Below are positions 27,427 to 37,236 of a stretch of DNA of 64,000 bases, one piece after another (within the stretch, counting starts at the first letter, position 1; the number at the start of each line of letters is the position of its first letter). The translations under genes were made by a program, and so were the position numbers. The stretch comes from Paludibacteraceae bacterium (GTDB lineage: Bacteria; Bacteroidota; Bacteroidia; Bacteroidales; Paludibacteraceae). The stretch is taken from NCBI GenBank assembly GCA_017478725.1, contig JAFVDD010000052.1, forward strand, positions 62,001 through 126,000, given 5' to 3'. Below the pieces are notes generated by a model, which searched no databases, was not told the DNA's origin, and saw nothing but the letters and a program-made list of their open reading frames with translations.

Positions 27427-29748
27427 TTACAATCCTATATTCCCGCCATCCGTAGCGACGCCGGCGAGCGGCGATTTAGGATGAGTATGATAACTCTTCT
27501 TCTGGAATTTGGGTTTGGCAGTCATGATTCCTTCCGCCCGGGCACCTCCCTGCGTTCCGATTTTCCCGCAGAGATAGACATTGCAGTTCGCTGCCCGGTG
27601 AGCAGCACCAACCAGACGGACAGCCCATTTGGAAGAAGAGTTCATGAACAAGGTATTCGTTATCTCCACCCTCTTGATTCCTTTCTGGCGAAGGATAGTC
27701 TGGTCATCCCGGTCGTTGACCTCATCGAAGACACAATGGTTCACAATGAGTGCGCCGCCGGTGGTGGACTCATCCTGTCCGAGCCGGTTGTAATCCACTG
27801 CCCATTGGGTGATAGCATGAAAGACTGTATTCTCAAAGACCACCACCTCGGCGTTGTAGAGACCTTTCTCCTCTTTTTCCTCTGCCAAAGCAAAGCCGCG
27901 ATAGCAGTCATGGATATCGCAGTTGCGTACGATGATGGAGTCAGCGAAGGTATTCTTGTACGCCTTGAAGAGCGCGCCGCCGTCGGTGACCATAAATCCG
28001 GAAATCTCACAGCGGTCTATCACCAGACTATAGTTGGAGGCTGACTCCTTGTTGGCCGTGAAGCAGTATTTAGCCAGCGGTTCGCCATTCTTGTCACCGC
28101 GTACCACTACCCCTTCGACAGTCAGTCGTGCATCATTGCCAATCTCGAAACCGATGATTGTGCTTTGGTCTCCGGCAATAAACAGGACCGGTTTGGCACC
28201 CTCCGCCGCCCGGATAGTGAGATTGGTAAGCACTTTTGCTTTTTTGGTGAGCGTGTAGGTGCCATCCGCCAGTTCGATAATATCTCCGGCCTGTGCTTTT
28301 CGAATAGCTTTGCCGAGAGCTTCATCTCCTTGCTCGGGACGCCATGTTTTAGGCGCACGCTGCGCTTTGGATGCGGAAATCTCGACAGGCTTATACCATG
28401 CCGGACCGCAGTTGGCGGCAGAAGCCGTTTCATAGGCAGGATCGGCAAACACTCTTCCGCTCATGGCACCTATGGACGCATCGTCAGCAAGAGGGATAAA
28501 TAGGTCGTGCCAGAACGAAGTCTGCACCTCCGTCGTTGCCGAGGAGGGGTCGAAACCGGCAGCAGAGAACATCACATTGCGGCTGAACGTAATATCATAG
28601 CCCTCATCATAAGCCTGCACCAGATCGGTGGCGGTAGGGCAATAGACCATATTGCTGCTGACGCGTGTACGCTGGGGTCGGGCATCACGGTCGCGGAATC
28701 CTTTGCCTACGCATAACTCAAATGGATGATCACAACTGACAAAGGTATTATGCTCAATCACGGCATCCTTGACCTGATGATACCCATTGAGCGGCGTATC
28801 ATAGATTCCGTTCATGATACTGAGTGCCGCACGGAACTCTTTGCCCGCCAGTTTATAGAAGATATTGTGGTGCACATGTTGCCCCTCATTGACAATACGC
28901 ACACCGCCTGTATGGCGTTTGCCATTGCCGACAAACAGGTTGCCGCATACTTCGTTTCTGTCACCGTGACGCAGCACTACCGAGCCTTCGCATTCATAGA
29001 ACGTATTGTTGCGGATGATATTCTCGCAACTCTTGACCGACACGATCTCCACCTCGCCGTCGCAATGCTCGAAATAGTTGCCCTCGACGATTGTCTGCGA
29101 ATTGGATTTGGACACATGACTTGTACCGATGCGCATGGTCTCGCCGCCGTTGGATCCCAGCGGTTTGCGGTACCCGAAATAATTGCGACGGATCAGATGA
29201 TGATTCTCCTGCGAGAGCGAATCATTGGGCCATACAATAAAGGTTGTTCCCTGGTTGGTCTTGCCGGCAAAATAGCAGTATTGGACGGTATTATCCTTCC
29301 CCCAGAGGCTGATCCAATCGCTATGTTCGGATTTGTCCTGCGGGTTATAATCTTTGATAACGCATTCGCTCAGGACCGAGTGGTTGGCATAGTCCGTGGA
29401 CGAAGTGCGGAACTCTATCACGTGTCGCACTCCCGCTCCACCGTTTTGGAATACCAGCCCTTCCACCTTGACGTACTCGCCGGAAAAACGGATGGAGGAA
29501 GCACCTTCGAGTGTGGTTTTGCCTTTCTCCTCCACGGTGATGATGACAGGTGATTCCTGGGTTCCATGAGCCCGTTTCACCACTAATTTGGCATCTTGCC
29601 ACACTCCTGAAGCCATTATCACCGAGTCGCCTGCCTGCAACTGTTTGACAGCTGCATTGAAACCGTCTGCATCACTCACACGGTGAACTGTTGCAAAACT
29701 ACTGAAGGCTATCGCCAACAGGGTTGTCAGTACCAAAATTCTCTTCAT
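27427..29748 (-). CDS. Two-domain alginate lyase, PL6 family
   Basis: 773 residues from the ATG at 29748, chosen because the signal peptide MKRILVLTTLLAIAFSSFA begins there. The first beta-helix (about 20-460) holds the catalytic pair Lys239 (IVSVKSCENIIRNN) and Arg260 (VVLRHGDRN). Their 21-residue spacing matches that of the characterised PL6 enzyme AlyGC (Lys220/Arg241). A second beta-helix (about 470-770) lacks such a pair and may aid binding or dimerisation, as in other long PL6 enzymes. PL6 enzymes split alginate, often at MG or GG sites, using Ca2+. It starts four bases after the upstream PL6 gene. Confidence 0.88.
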   Translation of the reverse strand: MKRILVLTTLLAIAFSSFATVHRVSDADGFNAAVKQLQAGDSVIMASGVWQDAKLVVKRAHGTQESPVIITVEEKGKTTLEGASSIRFSGEYVKVEGLVFQNGGAGVRHVIEFRTSSTDYANHSVLSECVIKDYNPQDKSEHSDWISLWGKDNTVQYCYFAGKTNQGTTFIVWPNDSLSQENHHLIRRNYFGYRKPLGSNGGETMRIGTSHVSKSNSQTIVEGNYFEHCDGEVEIVSVKSCENIIRNNTFYECEGSVVLRHGDRNEVCGNLFVGNGKRHTGGVRIVNEGQHVHHNIFYKLAGKEFRAALSIMNGIYDTPLNGYHQVKDAVIEHNTFVSCDHPFELCVGKGFRDRDARPQRTRVSSNMVYCPTATDLVQAYDEGYDITFSRNVMFSAAGFDPSSATTEVQTSFWHDLFIPLADDASIGAMSGRVFADPAYETASAANCGPAWYKPVEISASKAQRAPKTWRPEQGDEALGKAIRKAQAGDIIELADGTYTLTKKAKVLTNLTIRAAEGAKPVLFIAGDQSTIIGFEIGNDARLTVEGVVVRGDKNGEPLAKYCFTANKESASNYSLVIDRCEISGFMVTDGGALFKAYKNTFADSIIVRNCDIHDCYRGFALAEEKEEKGLYNAEVVVFENTVFHAITQWAVDYNRLGQDESTTGGALIVNHCVFDEVNDRDDQTILRQKGIKRVEITNTLFMNSSSKWAVRLVGAAHRAANCNVYLCGKIGTQGGARAEGIMTAKPKFQKKSYHTHPKSPLAGVATDGGNIGL

Positions 29749-29752
29749 GATT

Positions 29753-31135
29753 CTATTCGTTATTGATATTAATAATTCTCCCGTCCAACGTGACATACAT
29801 CACTGTCTGCCCGCGTTCCATACGCAGCATTCTGACGCCATTTTTCATCACCCATTCCGCCTTGTGTGGAGAAGGGTTTTGGTCTATGCCTTGTGGATCC
29901 GGGTCAGTATCCGTGATAGTATTGTTCTCCAGTCGGACTTGGCTGTCATTCATTTGGGTATGGAAAGTGATCGGCGAACGCACAAACAAGTTGCCGCTCA
30001 CCACACAGTTGACAGGTTTCTTGGAATATTTGCCGCTATTGGTAAACCCGACTTCCATACCTGATGCACAGTCGATGAGGGTATTACCGGTTATCAATAC
30101 ATTCTCCGGCAGGAAATGTGCAGAATAATTGGTAGAAGAATTGGTTGCATCGCCGTTGGTAATCGTCAGGCCGGCATCCCAAGTATCCCCCGTGAGACCT
30201 TCCATATGATTGCCACGGATGATATGGTCCTTGCCGTACACGCGGATGCCTCCGCAACCAATCGTTTTGTCCTCGTACTCAGCCGTTTTGCCCTCGCCGT
30301 AGAAGGAGTTGTTCTCTGCCGTATTACGAAATCCCTGGCGCAGACACAGCGTACCCAGACAGCGGCGGAAAATATTGTTTCGGATAACATTGTCACAACT
30401 CTTGACCGACACTATTTCCGGATCGCCGTCACAGTCCTCAAACACATTGTTTTCCACTACTGTCCATGCCGATTGGGTAGTGAGATCGCTGACGCCGATG
30501 CGGATAGTTTCTTTCTCATTGGATGCACGAGGTCCTACGTTGCGGAAGGTATTGTGGTCAATCGTATCATGTACGCTGATATGAGGTGTACCTCCGTGAG
30601 AGCCGTCAATCACGAACAGCGGACCGCCGTCCTGTTTGTTCTCAAAGATATTATGATCGAAACGGTTATATCCGCTGTTACAGGTTGTATTCTCCCAAAT
30701 ATCTCCTATGAGAATCCATTTGGAGGTTTGTCCCTCTTTGTCCATCGACATGGTGAACCGGCAGCCGGTAACGCGTATATGGTGCGCTCCCTGGAATTTC
30801 ATGATGGAGGATGTAGCCGACATGTCAAAATCAATGCCGTCAAAAACCATCCATGAGGCACCATTGAGTGTCACGCAGCCTGTTCCTGTCACACGCGCTC
30901 CAAGCGGGTGTTCGGCCTTCAGCACAATCGGATGCCCCTCTTCTCCCGCACACGACAGTTTGAGCCAGGAGAGTGCATAAGCGCCGTCCGCCAACACAAA
31001 CGTATCACCGGGCAATGCAGCAGGGAGCTGCTGAATCACCTGTTTGGCCTGCGTACAATACTGCGTAGCGGCACTTAGCGGCAGTACACTCACCGCGAGC
31101 AGTACCCATAATCCTATAGCCTTGCATCCTCTCAT
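29753..31135 (-). CDS. Single-domain alginate lyase, PL6 family
   Basis: 460 residues with a signal peptide (to about residue 22). One beta-helix carries NEKETIRIGVSD, then the catalytic Lys245 in IVSVKSCDNVIRNN and Arg266 in LCLRQGFRN, 21 residues apart as in the other PL6 proteins here. Short single-domain PL6 enzymes are typically exo- or short-chain-acting on alginate. It is the second of three PL6 genes in this locus and is not a recent duplicate, since it differs clearly from both. Confidence 0.87.
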   Translation of the reverse strand: MRGCKAIGLWVLLAVSVLPLSAATQYCTQAKQVIQQLPAALPGDTFVLADGAYALSWLKLSCAGEEGHPIVLKAEHPLGARVTGTGCVTLNGASWMVFDGIDFDMSATSSIMKFQGAHHIRVTGCRFTMSMDKEGQTSKWILIGDIWENTTCNSGYNRFDHNIFENKQDGGPLFVIDGSHGGTPHISVHDTIDHNTFRNVGPRASNEKETIRIGVSDLTTQSAWTVVENNVFEDCDGDPEIVSVKSCDNVIRNNIFRRCLGTLCLRQGFRNTAENNSFYGEGKTAEYEDKTIGCGGIRVYGKDHIIRGNHMEGLTGDTWDAGLTITNGDATNSSTNYSAHFLPENVLITGNTLIDCASGMEVGFTNSGKYSKKPVNCVVSGNLFVRSPITFHTQMNDSQVRLENNTITDTDPDPQGIDQNPSPHKAEWVMKNGVRMLRMERGQTVMYVTLDGRIININNE

Positions 31136-31137
31136 CG

Positions 31138-32592
31138 TTACTTGCTCCAGATAATATCAAACTCCACCTCGGGTATGCGTCCGTTCACCGCCTCCTTGGG
31201 CATTGCAGTTACCTTGATAATACCGCTTTTGCCCGTTGTGAAATTCTTCACCCATCCGTACGGATAGTCATCCAGCGAGAAATGCGAGTTGCTGTAACCA
31301 TTGTCTTTGGCGGATTTATACACACGCGGTGCCTTGCTGGACGGCTCGGTTACGCCGGCAAAAAAGTCTTCGCTGAGTTCCACTATTGTTCCTGCTTCAT
31401 AAGCATCTATAATCGCTTTTTCGGCCGGGTTCTCCGGTTTGAGGATGCGGAAGCAGGTCTCTGTCTGGAAGAACGGAGTCCATGTACCGTCCTGCGGATC
31501 GATAGTCTTGCCGTCGCATTTGAAATTCTTGACCGTATTCGAGGCATTATGCGGCCCGTAGAACTGGACATACCCCGCCTGGTCATATGCCAGAAAATCA
31601 ATGACCGGGATATTAGCTGCAGCAGCGCAAGAAGAGATGACTGTTCCGCTCTCGGCGTCAAAGAACGACTCTTCGTTGCCGCCATACGCCGCACGGGCGC
31701 TAAGCAAGATATTCTTGTAAGAATAATACCGCGGTTCGTCGGGATCGGCTATCACCTCAAAACCACCGGCTATCAGCATTTGTTTGCTGCCATAATAAAC
31801 AGCCTTCAGGTCGCCGGTCATGTTACCGCCGAAATAATTGGTAGGCATATCAAACGTGATCTCTTCGTCGGATTGCAGTTTGATCAGCACCGGTTCGCTG
31901 CCGACCATCATCCGCTCTATCAGCTTGAGGTGTTCGCCCTGCAGTGTAACGGGTTGGTATTTGGTGAGGGATAGCGGGCAATAGGTCACTATAGGAGCCT
32001 CTTTGAGCACCAGAAACGAGTTGCCCTCTGCTCCGACAGACTGCATCGAAGTGCCATCGAAATACGTAAATCGAAGCGAGACTTTGCTCTCCTCGTCGGA
32101 ATACGGCACTTTGAACACCAGTTCGTTTTTGCGCTGGGCAATGATTACCGCCGCTTTGCCATCCACCAGCACTTGCTCGATAAAATGCAGATTATCTCCC
32201 TCCACCACCAGTTCGGCATTGACGGTGCCGGAATCGGGGTATTGTTTGATTACCGGCACTGCGTATTGCACGGTGAACACGTCCTTGGATTCAGCCGAAC
32301 CGTTGACATTAGCAATCCGGATAGTGCCGGTACGGTTGCCATTCACCACTTTGGCCACCAGTTTCTCCGAACTGATCCTATACAGGATAGCCGCCCGGGT
32401 ACCGCCTATCAATACCGTATCCACGCGCTGCAGATGATTGCCGGTAATAGTGATCTCCGTACCCGTTTCACCTTGTTTGGGCATAAAATCCGACAACTCG
32501 GGTGCGTGCTCTTCGTGCGTAGGGATATAGGCTTGCTCGCAGGCTGCCAGCAGAACCGCCATAGCTGCTATTATGATACTTTTGCTTTTCAT
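31138..32592 (-). CDS. Surface glycan-binding lipoprotein with IPT/TIG domains (alginate locus)
   Basis: 484 residues. The lipobox LLAAC gives mature Cys18. Three IPT/TIG-type immunoglobulin-like domains follow (about 35-110, 112-200, 203-285), with the repeated pattern 'F.P..G..GT.iTI.G..L..vd.v.iGg' (for example MPKQGETGTEITITGNHLQ). A C-terminal beta-rich domain (about 290-484) is probably the glycan-binding part. It is immediately downstream of susD, the usual place for the SusE/F-like surface binding protein. Confidence 0.82.
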   Translation of the reverse strand: MKSKSIIIAAMAVLLAACEQAYIPTHEEHAPELSDFMPKQGETGTEITITGNHLQRVDTVLIGGTRAAILYRISSEKLVAKVVNGNRTGTIRIANVNGSAESKDVFTVQYAVPVIKQYPDSGTVNAELVVEGDNLHFIEQVLVDGKAAVIIAQRKNELVFKVPYSDEESKVSLRFTYFDGTSMQSVGAEGNSFLVLKEAPIVTYCPLSLTKYQPVTLQGEHLKLIERMMVGSEPVLIKLQSDEEITFDMPTNYFGGNMTGDLKAVYYGSKQMLIAGGFEVIADPDEPRYYSYKNILLSARAAYGGNEESFFDAESGTVISSCAAAANIPVIDFLAYDQAGYVQFYGPHNASNTVKNFKCDGKTIDPQDGTWTPFFQTETCFRILKPENPAEKAIIDAYEAGTIVELSEDFFAGVTEPSSKAPRVYKSAKDNGYSNSHFSLDDYPYGWVKNFTTGKSGIIKVTAMPKEAVNGRIPEVEFDIIWSK

Positions 32593-32605
32593 ATGCTTCG
32601 CTGTT

Positions 32606-34075
32606 TTAATAGCCCATGTTTTGGGTAATGACTTGATTGATATCTATCTCTTTCTGCGGGATAGGCAGCAATATCAGGTTCTCGTTCAGCACGATAGGTC
32701 CGGTCTCGGCAATGATAGAGGTGTAATAGCTCTCGGTGTTCCAATGCTCGGTCATTACCTCTATCACACGGTTGGTACGGATCAGGTCAAACCATCGGTG
32801 GTTCTCATACGCCAGTTCCAGCCGCCGCTCTTTCTCTATCGCCATACGCATCTGATGGCGGTTGCCTACCTGCGAACCTGTCAGGGCGGCGAGACCTGCG
32901 CGTTGGCGGGTTTTGTTGATATAGGGCAGTGCCGCATCGGGACCGTCCAGTTCGTTCAGTATCTCGGCGTAAAGCAGCAATATATCCGCATAGCGGAGCA
33001 CCGGCCAGTCTTTGTCGCCATCCTTGGCCAGCGTCACAGGCGAGAGGTATTTGGTCACATACCTGCGATCCACCACCTGACCGCGCTCGTTGGTATAATC
33101 CAGTGCCAGGGTAGCCGCACGGCGCGTATCGGACGACGAATAGGACGCCACGAGATCATCCGTAGGATAGTTATACCCGCTTCCTCCACCGTTCACTACA
33201 GCCGCACCGCTCTGGAGCGGAGCAAACAGATTGCCAAACGGAGAGCCCAAGCCCAAACCGCCGGAGGTGTACCGGATCGCAAACAGTATCTCCGTATTTA
33301 GTTCGTTGTTGATATCAAACACTGCAGCATAAGTAGGTTCCAAGTCAAACCCGCCGTGGTCGATGATATCTTTGAGCAAATCGCGTGTCGTGGTATCGTA
33401 CAATCCTTGTGTCATCCGCACCTTGGCCAGCAAACCTTTGGCGACCCAGGAGGTCAAACGTCCGAGTTCGGAGGCAGGATAGGCTGCAGGCAGGTTGTCC
33501 GCAGCAAACTGCAGATCGGCAGTCAGAAAATCATATACCTCCTCTACCGACGCACGCTCGTAATTGAGAGCAGACACGGCATCCAGACGTTTGTCCACAA
33601 TAAAGACCGGTCCATACAGGCGCACCAGATTGAAATAGTGGTAGCCGCGGATACAACGCGCCTCCGCTTCATACTGTGTGCGCAGCGAATCCTGCGTCAC
33701 GGCATCCAGATGCATCAGCACCACATTGCACCGCGCTATGTTATGATACACCGATTTCCAATAGTTATATACATGTTCGCTGGTAGCGGACACACGCGAC
33801 TGGTCGAAATCCAGTTGCATCGTACGGTCGGTGGAGGTGGTGGCAGAGGTATGCAGACGTGCATTGTCCGAACGCAACTCTGTCAGCATCCATTCGTATT
33901 CCATCGGTGCCTGAAGACCGTTGTAGCAGGCCACTACTGCCGCATTGACCTCTGCAGTGTTTTTATAAAACGCACCGTCACCCACTTCGGAAATCGGTTG
34001 CATCTTCAGATCGCAACTTGTGAAGCAGCCAAACAAGACTGCGACGCATAAACTATATATACTATTTCTTCTCAT
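32606..34075 (-). CDS. SusD/RagB-family alginate-oligosaccharide binding lipoprotein
   Basis: 489 residues; lipobox FTSC with mature Cys22. The N-terminal SusD-like region is followed by the helical RagB/SusD core (TEARCIRGYHYFNLVRLYG) and the C-terminal motif WPVLRYADILLLYAEILNELDG. The final segment RRLELAYENHRWFDLIRTNRV is typical. SusD forms the lid of the SusC outer-membrane channel and captures oligosaccharides at the surface. The gene ends 13 bases before the IPT/TIG lipoprotein gene. Confidence 0.93.
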   Translation of the reverse strand: MRRNSIYSLCVAVLFGCFTSCDLKMQPISEVGDGAFYKNTAEVNAAVVACYNGLQAPMEYEWMLTELRSDNARLHTSATTSTDRTMQLDFDQSRVSATSEHVYNYWKSVYHNIARCNVVLMHLDAVTQDSLRTQYEAEARCIRGYHYFNLVRLYGPVFIVDKRLDAVSALNYERASVEEVYDFLTADLQFAADNLPAAYPASELGRLTSWVAKGLLAKVRMTQGLYDTTTRDLLKDIIDHGGFDLEPTYAAVFDINNELNTEILFAIRYTSGGLGLGSPFGNLFAPLQSGAAVVNGGGSGYNYPTDDLVASYSSSDTRRAATLALDYTNERGQVVDRRYVTKYLSPVTLAKDGDKDWPVLRYADILLLYAEILNELDGPDAALPYINKTRQRAGLAALTGSQVGNRHQMRMAIEKERRLELAYENHRWFDLIRTNRVIEVMTEHWNTESYYTSIIAETGPIVLNENLILLPIPQKEIDINQVITQNMGY

Positions 34076-34087
34076 GGTCGTAAGGTA

Positions 34088-37000
34088 TTAAAAGCCGATT
34101 TCTACTCCGACGGTATAGGTTCGCTGGATGGGGAATCCGCCACGCTGATAGCCGTCTATCAGCGGTGAGCTGTACTGGTTGGATGTATAACGTGCCTCCG
34201 GATTGATACCCTTGTAGCCTTTGCCCCATACATACAGCAGGTTTTGACCGGAGAAATAGATGCGGATTGTATTCAGGTGAATAGGACGCAGCTGTTTTTT
34301 GTTGAACCGGTAGCCGATAGTGACATCCTTGAGCGCGCCATACGAGGCTTCCTGCAACAGATAATCCGTCAGTTCCCACGCCATACCGTTGCCATTGGCA
34401 AAAGCAGGTGTTTTGCCGTCACCCGGATACTCGGCACTGATAAAGCGGTTGGCTGTATAGGCACGGTTGATTTTCTTGGTCTCCTGATAATAGCCGTCGC
34501 CGTTCAATACCGTTACGCCGGCTACGCCTTGCAGCATGAACGACACGTCAAATCCGTAAAATGTGAACGTATTGGTCATACCCCATGTGAGAGTCGGGAA
34601 CGGACTGCCAAGCACATCACGGTCGTAAGCATCAATAATACCGTTGCCGTCGCGATCCACCACTTTGAGCGTACCGGGCACTACCGTCTTGCCTACCAAG
34701 AACACATCGGTAGCCGGACGGCCTGCTAGAAAATCATCTATCTCCTCTTGCGAAGTCCAGACACCGTCAGTGCGATAGCCATAGTATTGGATGGACGGAC
34801 CGCCTACCTGCGCGGCATACACCTCGCTGCGCTCTCCGTAACTGAGCAGCCGCTCCGAGCCGTCACCCAATGCCAGCAGGCGGTTGTTGTTGGCAGAAAG
34901 GTTCAGCTGCGTCTGCCATTCGAAATTCTTGTTTTTGATATTGTAGGTTGTCAACTCGACCTCCACACCCTGATTGCGCACCTTGCCGATATTGTTCCAA
35001 TAATTGGTATAACCGGTGATGGCGAGTGCCGGTTGCTGGAACAGCAGGCTGCGGGTGATGGAGTAATAATAATCCACACTCAGGTTGACTCTGGTTTTGA
35101 ACATGCTCAGGTCGAATCCCACGTCAAACTCATTGGTCTGTTCCCAGGATATATGGCGGTTGCCCAGCACGGAGCCTACATTGGCCAAGCCTGCCGCCAG
35201 CGTGTTGGAGGTACCAAAGGTGTAGTTGGCGGCATTCAGTTTGTCGTAGGCGGCATAATTGACAATATCGTTGTTTCCTGTTACGCCCCAACTGCCGCGG
35301 ATCTTGAGTTGGTTGAGCCAGCTTTGGTCTTTCAGCCACTCTTCCTCACTCATACGCCAGCCCAGCGACACGGAGGGGAAGAAACCCCATTGGTTCTCCG
35401 GGCCGAACTTGGAGGAACCATCGGCACGAAAACTGACAGAAGCCAGATACCGGCCGCCGTAACTGTAATTGACACGAGCCAACACAGACAGCAGCATCTC
35501 GGCTTCCTTCAGGGTATAAGTACGGCGTGTGCCGTCGTTCTCCGTAATCACAATCTCCGTAGCGGCGTTGATAGTAGGAATATAATCCGTCGGGAAAGCC
35601 GTTCCCTTGATGCCGGCAGTGGTGGTCCATACCTTGTTGGCGGTGAAGCCTGCCATGGCACCGAACTCATGTTTTCCCCACGTAGCGTTATAACTCAGCG
35701 TGTTCTCGGTGAGCAGGTCGGTACGCAGGCGGTTGGTATAGAGCGCATAGTTGGCATCGCCGTCGCTTTTGGCATTGGCGTTGTGATAGGTGTCGTTGTC
35801 ACGGTATTGCACATAGAATCCGTTCTGCGAGCGGAACACCAGCCCCTTGACTATGTTGATATTGATATAGGCGGACGTGTTCAGACGATAGTCCTGCGTA
35901 TAGCGACGCTCGTTGTCCATCACACACCGAGGGTTGTTGTTGTTCGTACCCCACGGGCTGGCAGTGAACACATTGCCGTCCGGATCGGTGTAATCCAGAT
36001 TGTTGAAATGCCGGCCATGAGCATAACTGCCTACCGGCTGGCCTGTGAGCGCTGCCGTAGCCTCCGTATGGCGGACAGGTAGCCACGAATAGGTGCGGTA
36101 AAAATCAATGAAACTGGTTGCCGGAGACTCACGTTTGGTGTACGACGGCGCCATGTTGATACCTATCTCTACGATTTTGGAGAGCGTAGCATTCACTTTG
36201 GCGCGGACATTGAACTTGTCGTACCGCGAGTTGATCATGATACCGTCATCGCCGGTGTAGCTGCCGGAGATATAGTATTTCGCTTCTTTCTTGCCGCCGG
36301 AGACGGAGAACTGCACATTGGTGATGTTGGCTACTGACCGCAGCGCCTCACGCTGCCAGTCGGTGTGGTTGTCTATGGCAAGCCATGCTTTTTCCGAATT
36401 GGTAGGCGAAGCGCCTCCCAGAGACTCCTCGCGGTAGAGCATCCGTACGTAGTCATGCGAGTCCATCAGGTCATGCAACTTATATGCCTGTTTGAAGCCC
36501 GTGAACACCTTGACCGAATACTTGGCTTTGGATATATTGCCGCTTTTGGTCGTGATAAGAATCACGCCGTTGGCTCCGCGGCTGCCGTAGATTGCGGCGG
36601 AGGCGGCATCTTTCAATACTTCGATGGACTCTACATCGTTCATGTCGATGAAGCTCAGTCCGTCCGACATCGGATAGCCGTCCACTACCACCAGCGGTTC
36701 ATTGCTCGCCGAAATCGAACCCATACCACGCACTCGCACTTGCGGAGCCGAACCGGCTTCCGAGGACACGTTGGAAATGTTGACACCGGCTATCTTACCC
36801 TGCAGAGCCTGATCCAGACGCGACACAGCCTGGTTGCCTAAATTCTCATCCGAATACTTGCTCACCGAGCCGGTCAGATGGCTTTTTTTCTGTACGCCGT
36901 AGCCTACTACTACCACCTCGTCGATGTTCTGCGCCATCTCATCGAGCACAACCGTACCCAGATTGCCGTTCCCGGCACTCACCTCCCTGGTCTGATAGCC

Positions 37001-37222
37001 CATATAGGACAAAACCAACACCGATGATGCAGAGGGCACCTCAATCGTGAACTCTCCGTCGATATTGGTGAGCGTGCCGGTGGTGGTGCCTTGAATAAGG
37101 ATATTGACGCCTATCAGCGGTTCGCCGGAGGCATCGGTAACCCGGCCGCCTACCAATATGTCAGCCCATGCCGACAGTCCGATGGATAAGAGGATGGTTA
37201 GAAAAACTGCACGTGTTCTCAT
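34088..37222 (-). CDS. SusC/RagA-family TonB-dependent outer-membrane transporter (alginate locus)
   Basis: 1044 residues with a signal peptide. Then come a CarboxypepD_reg-like domain (GGRVTDASGEPLIGVNI), a TonB-box-like stretch before the plug (IDEVVVVGYGVQKKSHLTGS), the plug with PLVVVDGYPM and VLKDAASAAIYGSRGANGVI, and a 22-strand barrel ending in ...YTVGVEIGF. With SusD it imports alginate oligosaccharides using TonB energy. It begins 14 bases after the PL6 gene at 37237-38640. Confidence 0.95.
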   Translation of the reverse strand: MRTRAVFLTILLSIGLSAWADILVGGRVTDASGEPLIGVNILIQGTTTGTLTNIDGEFTIEVPSASSVLVLSYMGYQTREVSAGNGNLGTVVLDEMAQNIDEVVVVGYGVQKKSHLTGSVSKYSDENLGNQAVSRLDQALQGKIAGVNISNVSSEAGSAPQVRVRGMGSISASNEPLVVVDGYPMSDGLSFIDMNDVESIEVLKDAASAAIYGSRGANGVILITTKSGNISKAKYSVKVFTGFKQAYKLHDLMDSHDYVRMLYREESLGGASPTNSEKAWLAIDNHTDWQREALRSVANITNVQFSVSGGKKEAKYYISGSYTGDDGIMINSRYDKFNVRAKVNATLSKIVEIGINMAPSYTKRESPATSFIDFYRTYSWLPVRHTEATAALTGQPVGSYAHGRHFNNLDYTDPDGNVFTASPWGTNNNNPRCVMDNERRYTQDYRLNTSAYININIVKGLVFRSQNGFYVQYRDNDTYHNANAKSDGDANYALYTNRLRTDLLTENTLSYNATWGKHEFGAMAGFTANKVWTTTAGIKGTAFPTDYIPTINAATEIVITENDGTRRTYTLKEAEMLLSVLARVNYSYGGRYLASVSFRADGSSKFGPENQWGFFPSVSLGWRMSEEEWLKDQSWLNQLKIRGSWGVTGNNDIVNYAAYDKLNAANYTFGTSNTLAAGLANVGSVLGNRHISWEQTNEFDVGFDLSMFKTRVNLSVDYYYSITRSLLFQQPALAITGYTNYWNNIGKVRNQGVEVELTTYNIKNKNFEWQTQLNLSANNNRLLALGDGSERLLSYGERSEVYAAQVGGPSIQYYGYRTDGVWTSQEEIDDFLAGRPATDVFLVGKTVVPGTLKVVDRDGNGIIDAYDRDVLGSPFPTLTWGMTNTFTFYGFDVSFMLQGVAGVTVLNGDGYYQETKKINRAYTANRFISAEYPGDGKTPAFANGNGMAWELTDYLLQEASYGALKDVTIGYRFNKKQLRPIHLNTIRIYFSGQNLLYVWGKGYKGINPEARYTSNQYSSPLIDGYQRGGFPIQRTYTVGVEIGF

Positions 37223-37236
37223 AGTATAGAAATCGA

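Noticed and set aside
34748-36082. A 444-codon open frame on the plus strand opposite the alginate susC
   Set aside because: It is an antisense frame within an unmistakable SusC gene.
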